Part shown: positions 62,472 through 64,000 of the stretch, piece by piece | Position numbering within the stretch: position 1 is the stretch's first letter | Layout of the letters: each line of letters opens with the position of its first letter | NCBI RefSeq assembly: GCF_900155685.1 | Contig: NZ_LT732548.1 | Location: 3,096,887-3,160,886, forward strand | DNA length: 64,000 bases | Source of the DNA: Paenibacillus bouchesdurhonensis | Lineage (GTDB): Bacteria > Bacillota > Bacilli > Paenibacillales > Paenibacillaceae | Direction: 5' to 3' | Position numbers and translations under genes: made by a program | Notes under the pieces: model-generated | Told to the model about the DNA's origin: nothing | Databases searched by the model: none | What the model saw: the letters and a program-made list of their open reading frames with translations, nothing else

Positions 62472-64000
62472 TCATTCTCCTCCCGTTAGACAATCATGAT
62501 TAGCGCTTAGAGGCAAATACAGCGTGACCGAGGCTCCCCCCTGCAGGCGGTTGCTTAGGGACATTGTTGCTTCCTCGCCAAAGGTCAGCCTCAATCTCTG
62601 CACAACATTGATCAACCCGATCCTTTGATAGGAGCCCTCTTGATCGGCATCAAACATTAATCTGCAGTTAAGCCCGTTCAGTGTTTCTTCTTCTACACCG
62701 CTGCCATTATCCTCCACCTCAATCATAACTCCGCCATCCACCTGACGTGACCTGACTGAAATGACTGGTGACGGCTGATCTACCAGCCCATGCACGATCG
62801 CATTCTCTACCAGCGGCTGCAAAATAAGCTTAGGAACGATAAGCTCCTTTGTCGCAGGATCGAGATCAATATCCAGCTTAAGCGGGATTTCATTGCGGAT
62901 CTTCATAATATCGACGTAATGAAGAAGAAGCCTGCACTCTTCATTTAAGCTAGTTGGTTCATTTACCTTCAAATAAGCCCGGAGCAAGCTCATAAGTGAA
63001 TCAAGAATTCCACTATGCAGCTTGTCATCGGATAGAATCAAGCTGCATTTGATTGAATTGAGTGTATTGATGAGAAAATGCGGCCGAATTTGCATAAACA
63101 GGGCTTCCAATTCCATAACCCGTTTCTGCTCCTGCTCCTGCTCGACATCGTATATTAATTGCTGCAGCTGATCCAGCATCGTATTCAGTGTCTGGCCAAG
63201 CTCAGCGATATCATCCCTGCCCTTGACCTCAAGCCTTACATCCAAATTTCCCATTCCGAATTGGCGGACTACCCGCTGCAGCTTATGAATCGGCCTATGC
63301 AGACCACGAGCAATCAGCACCGAGGTCGCGGAGAAGACAAGGAATAGCAGGATGACCCCAATAAGTCCCAAATAAAATGTGCGGGATATGGGTCCCGACC
63401 ATTCTTTGGCGGATGCTTCATATACGAGCTTCCAGCTCGACTTGGAGATGTTACGAACCGTTCTGACACTCCCCTTGGAGTCCGTAGAATCTAATGACAC
63501 TTCATCATTGCCGGCGATGAGCTCGCCGGAGGAATCAAATATTGCCACTTTGCCGAACTCTACAGGACTGAGCTGCTTGTTGAAATATGCCTCGCCGATC
63601 GAGACGAGCAGCACGGAAACATATTGCTTCTCACTGCTATCATAAATCACTCGGGCAATATAATAGCTGCTGCTGCCTAAACCACTGTCAGCCATGCCAA
63701 GCCATTGCAGCTTCTCAGGCTCATTCAGATCCACCTGCTTCATGAGCTTGTCTATCGTGGAGCTGAATCCCGTTAAATCCTCCGTGCCGGAGGAGATCAC
63801 GAAATGCTGACGGTTTACGAGATACATCCGGATAGTATTGTTCAGCGGCTTGCTGTTAATCAGATGGAATAAATCCTGTATACGCGTAAACAACACATAA
63901 TCAGAGTAATCTTCAATCCGTTTCGTATCGGCAAAAGATTTCAAATTCGCGCGAACATTGGTATCGTTTACAATAAAATGCGAAGCAAATGTTACATCAT
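62472..64000 (-). CDS. Sensor histidine kinase (YesM-like), N-terminus beyond the window
   Basis: LytS/YesM-type membrane kinase. The frame is open to the right edge, so the first helix and the start are missing; 508 codons are visible. Present are most of an extracellular Cache-like sensor, a transmembrane helix (FYLGLIGVILLFLVFSATSVLI), a HAMP domain (RGLHRPIHKLQRVVRQFG), and the His_kinase domain with phosphoacceptor His in ALFMQIRPHFLINTLNSIK. The ATPase domain has LILQPLVENAIVHGL (N box) and VEDNGSGVEEE (G box). Likely senses the binding-protein/oligosaccharide state and phosphorylates the response regulator encoded 4 bases downstream. Confidence 0.93.
   Translation of the reverse strand, partial: DVTFASHFIVNDTNVRANLKSFADTKRIEDYSDYVLFTRIQDLFHLINSKPLNNTIRMYLVNRQHFVISSGTEDLTGFSSTIDKLMKQVDLNEPEKLQWLGMADSGLGSSSYYIARVIYDSSEKQYVSVLLVSIGEAYFNKQLSPVEFGKVAIFDSSGELIAGNDEVSLDSTDSKGSVRTVRNISKSSWKLVYEASAKEWSGPISRTFYLGLIGVILLFLVFSATSVLIARGLHRPIHKLQRVVRQFGMGNLDVRLEVKGRDDIAELGQTLNTMLDQLQQLIYDVEQEQEQKRVMELEALFMQIRPHFLINTLNSIKCSLILSDDKLHSGILDSLMSLLRAYLKVNEPTSLNEECRLLLHYVDIMKIRNEIPLKLDIDLDPATKELIVPKLILQPLVENAIVHGLVDQPSPVISVRSRQVDGGVMIEVEDNGSGVEEETLNGLNCRLMFDADQEGSYQRIGLINVVQRLRLTFGEEATMSLSNRLQGGASVTLYLPLSANHDCLTGGE

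Noticed and set aside
1..64000. CRISPR array, tRNA, rRNA, insertion sequence or prophage
   Set aside because: No regularly spaced repeats, tRNA cloverleaf, rRNA segment, transposase or phage gene was recognised on either strand.

Overview
The window looks like chromosomal DNA of a spore-forming, low-to-mid GC member of the Bacillota, most likely Paenibacillus or a close relative. The evidence is strong AGGAGG-type ribosome binding sites with many TTG and GTG starts, a T-box leader before proS, a PTS trehalose operon, CcpA-type cre sites, Fur boxes of the Bacillus kind, a feuABC-besA-btr-like iron locus, CotS-like spore coat genes and YesM/YesN-type two-component sugar regulators. This is inference from gene content; no rRNA, tRNA, insertion sequence, prophage or CRISPR array was seen.

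Layout. 0-9 kb: the start of a secreted protein, a catalase followed by a twice-frameshifted glycerol dehydrogenase pseudogene, a LysM/M14 wall peptidase, a CorC-type transporter, and a divergent MarR / MFS pump + nitroreductase detoxification module. 9-15 kb: a very large GH2 glycosidase, a small beta/gamma-crystallin-like protein and a secreted tandem TIM-barrel-like protein. 15-20 kb: treA-treP-treR under a promoter with twin TreR operators. 20-22 kb: a membrane chemoreceptor. 22-31 kb: two divergent blocks that look like a spore-surface glycan locus. Leftward are GT2, GT4, a PIG-L deacetylase, a second GT4 and galU. Rightward are a glycosyltransferase-like protein fused to a lectin-like propeller domain, a HipA-like kinase fold, a protein ending in eleven serines, and a CotS-like kinase. 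31-39 kb: UbiD decarboxylase, YeeI, T-box-controlled proS, a cytochrome P450 (with a possible 39-residue peptide upstream) and a large secreted beta-lactamase-fold protein. 39-48.6 kb: an iron/siderophore regulon with four Fur boxes (ABC exporter, esterase, two permeases, two binding lipoproteins, Btr-type regulator) but no importer ATPase gene. 48.7-51.4 kb: a LysR regulator and a diguanylate cyclase. 51.7-64 kb: a fucosylated-glycan utilisation locus (GH35, GH29, GH95, a sugar ABC importer without its ATPase, and a response regulator/histidine kinase pair running off the window edge).

Working together: the right-hand locus would sense, import and trim fucose/galactose-decorated oligosaccharides; the iron locus would take up and hydrolyse a catecholate-type siderophore under Fur and Btr control; and the 22-31 kb region is the best candidate for a little-described system, a protein or coat glycosylation module in which a lectin-glycosyltransferase fusion, two kinase-fold proteins and a serine-tailed candidate substrate are encoded together.
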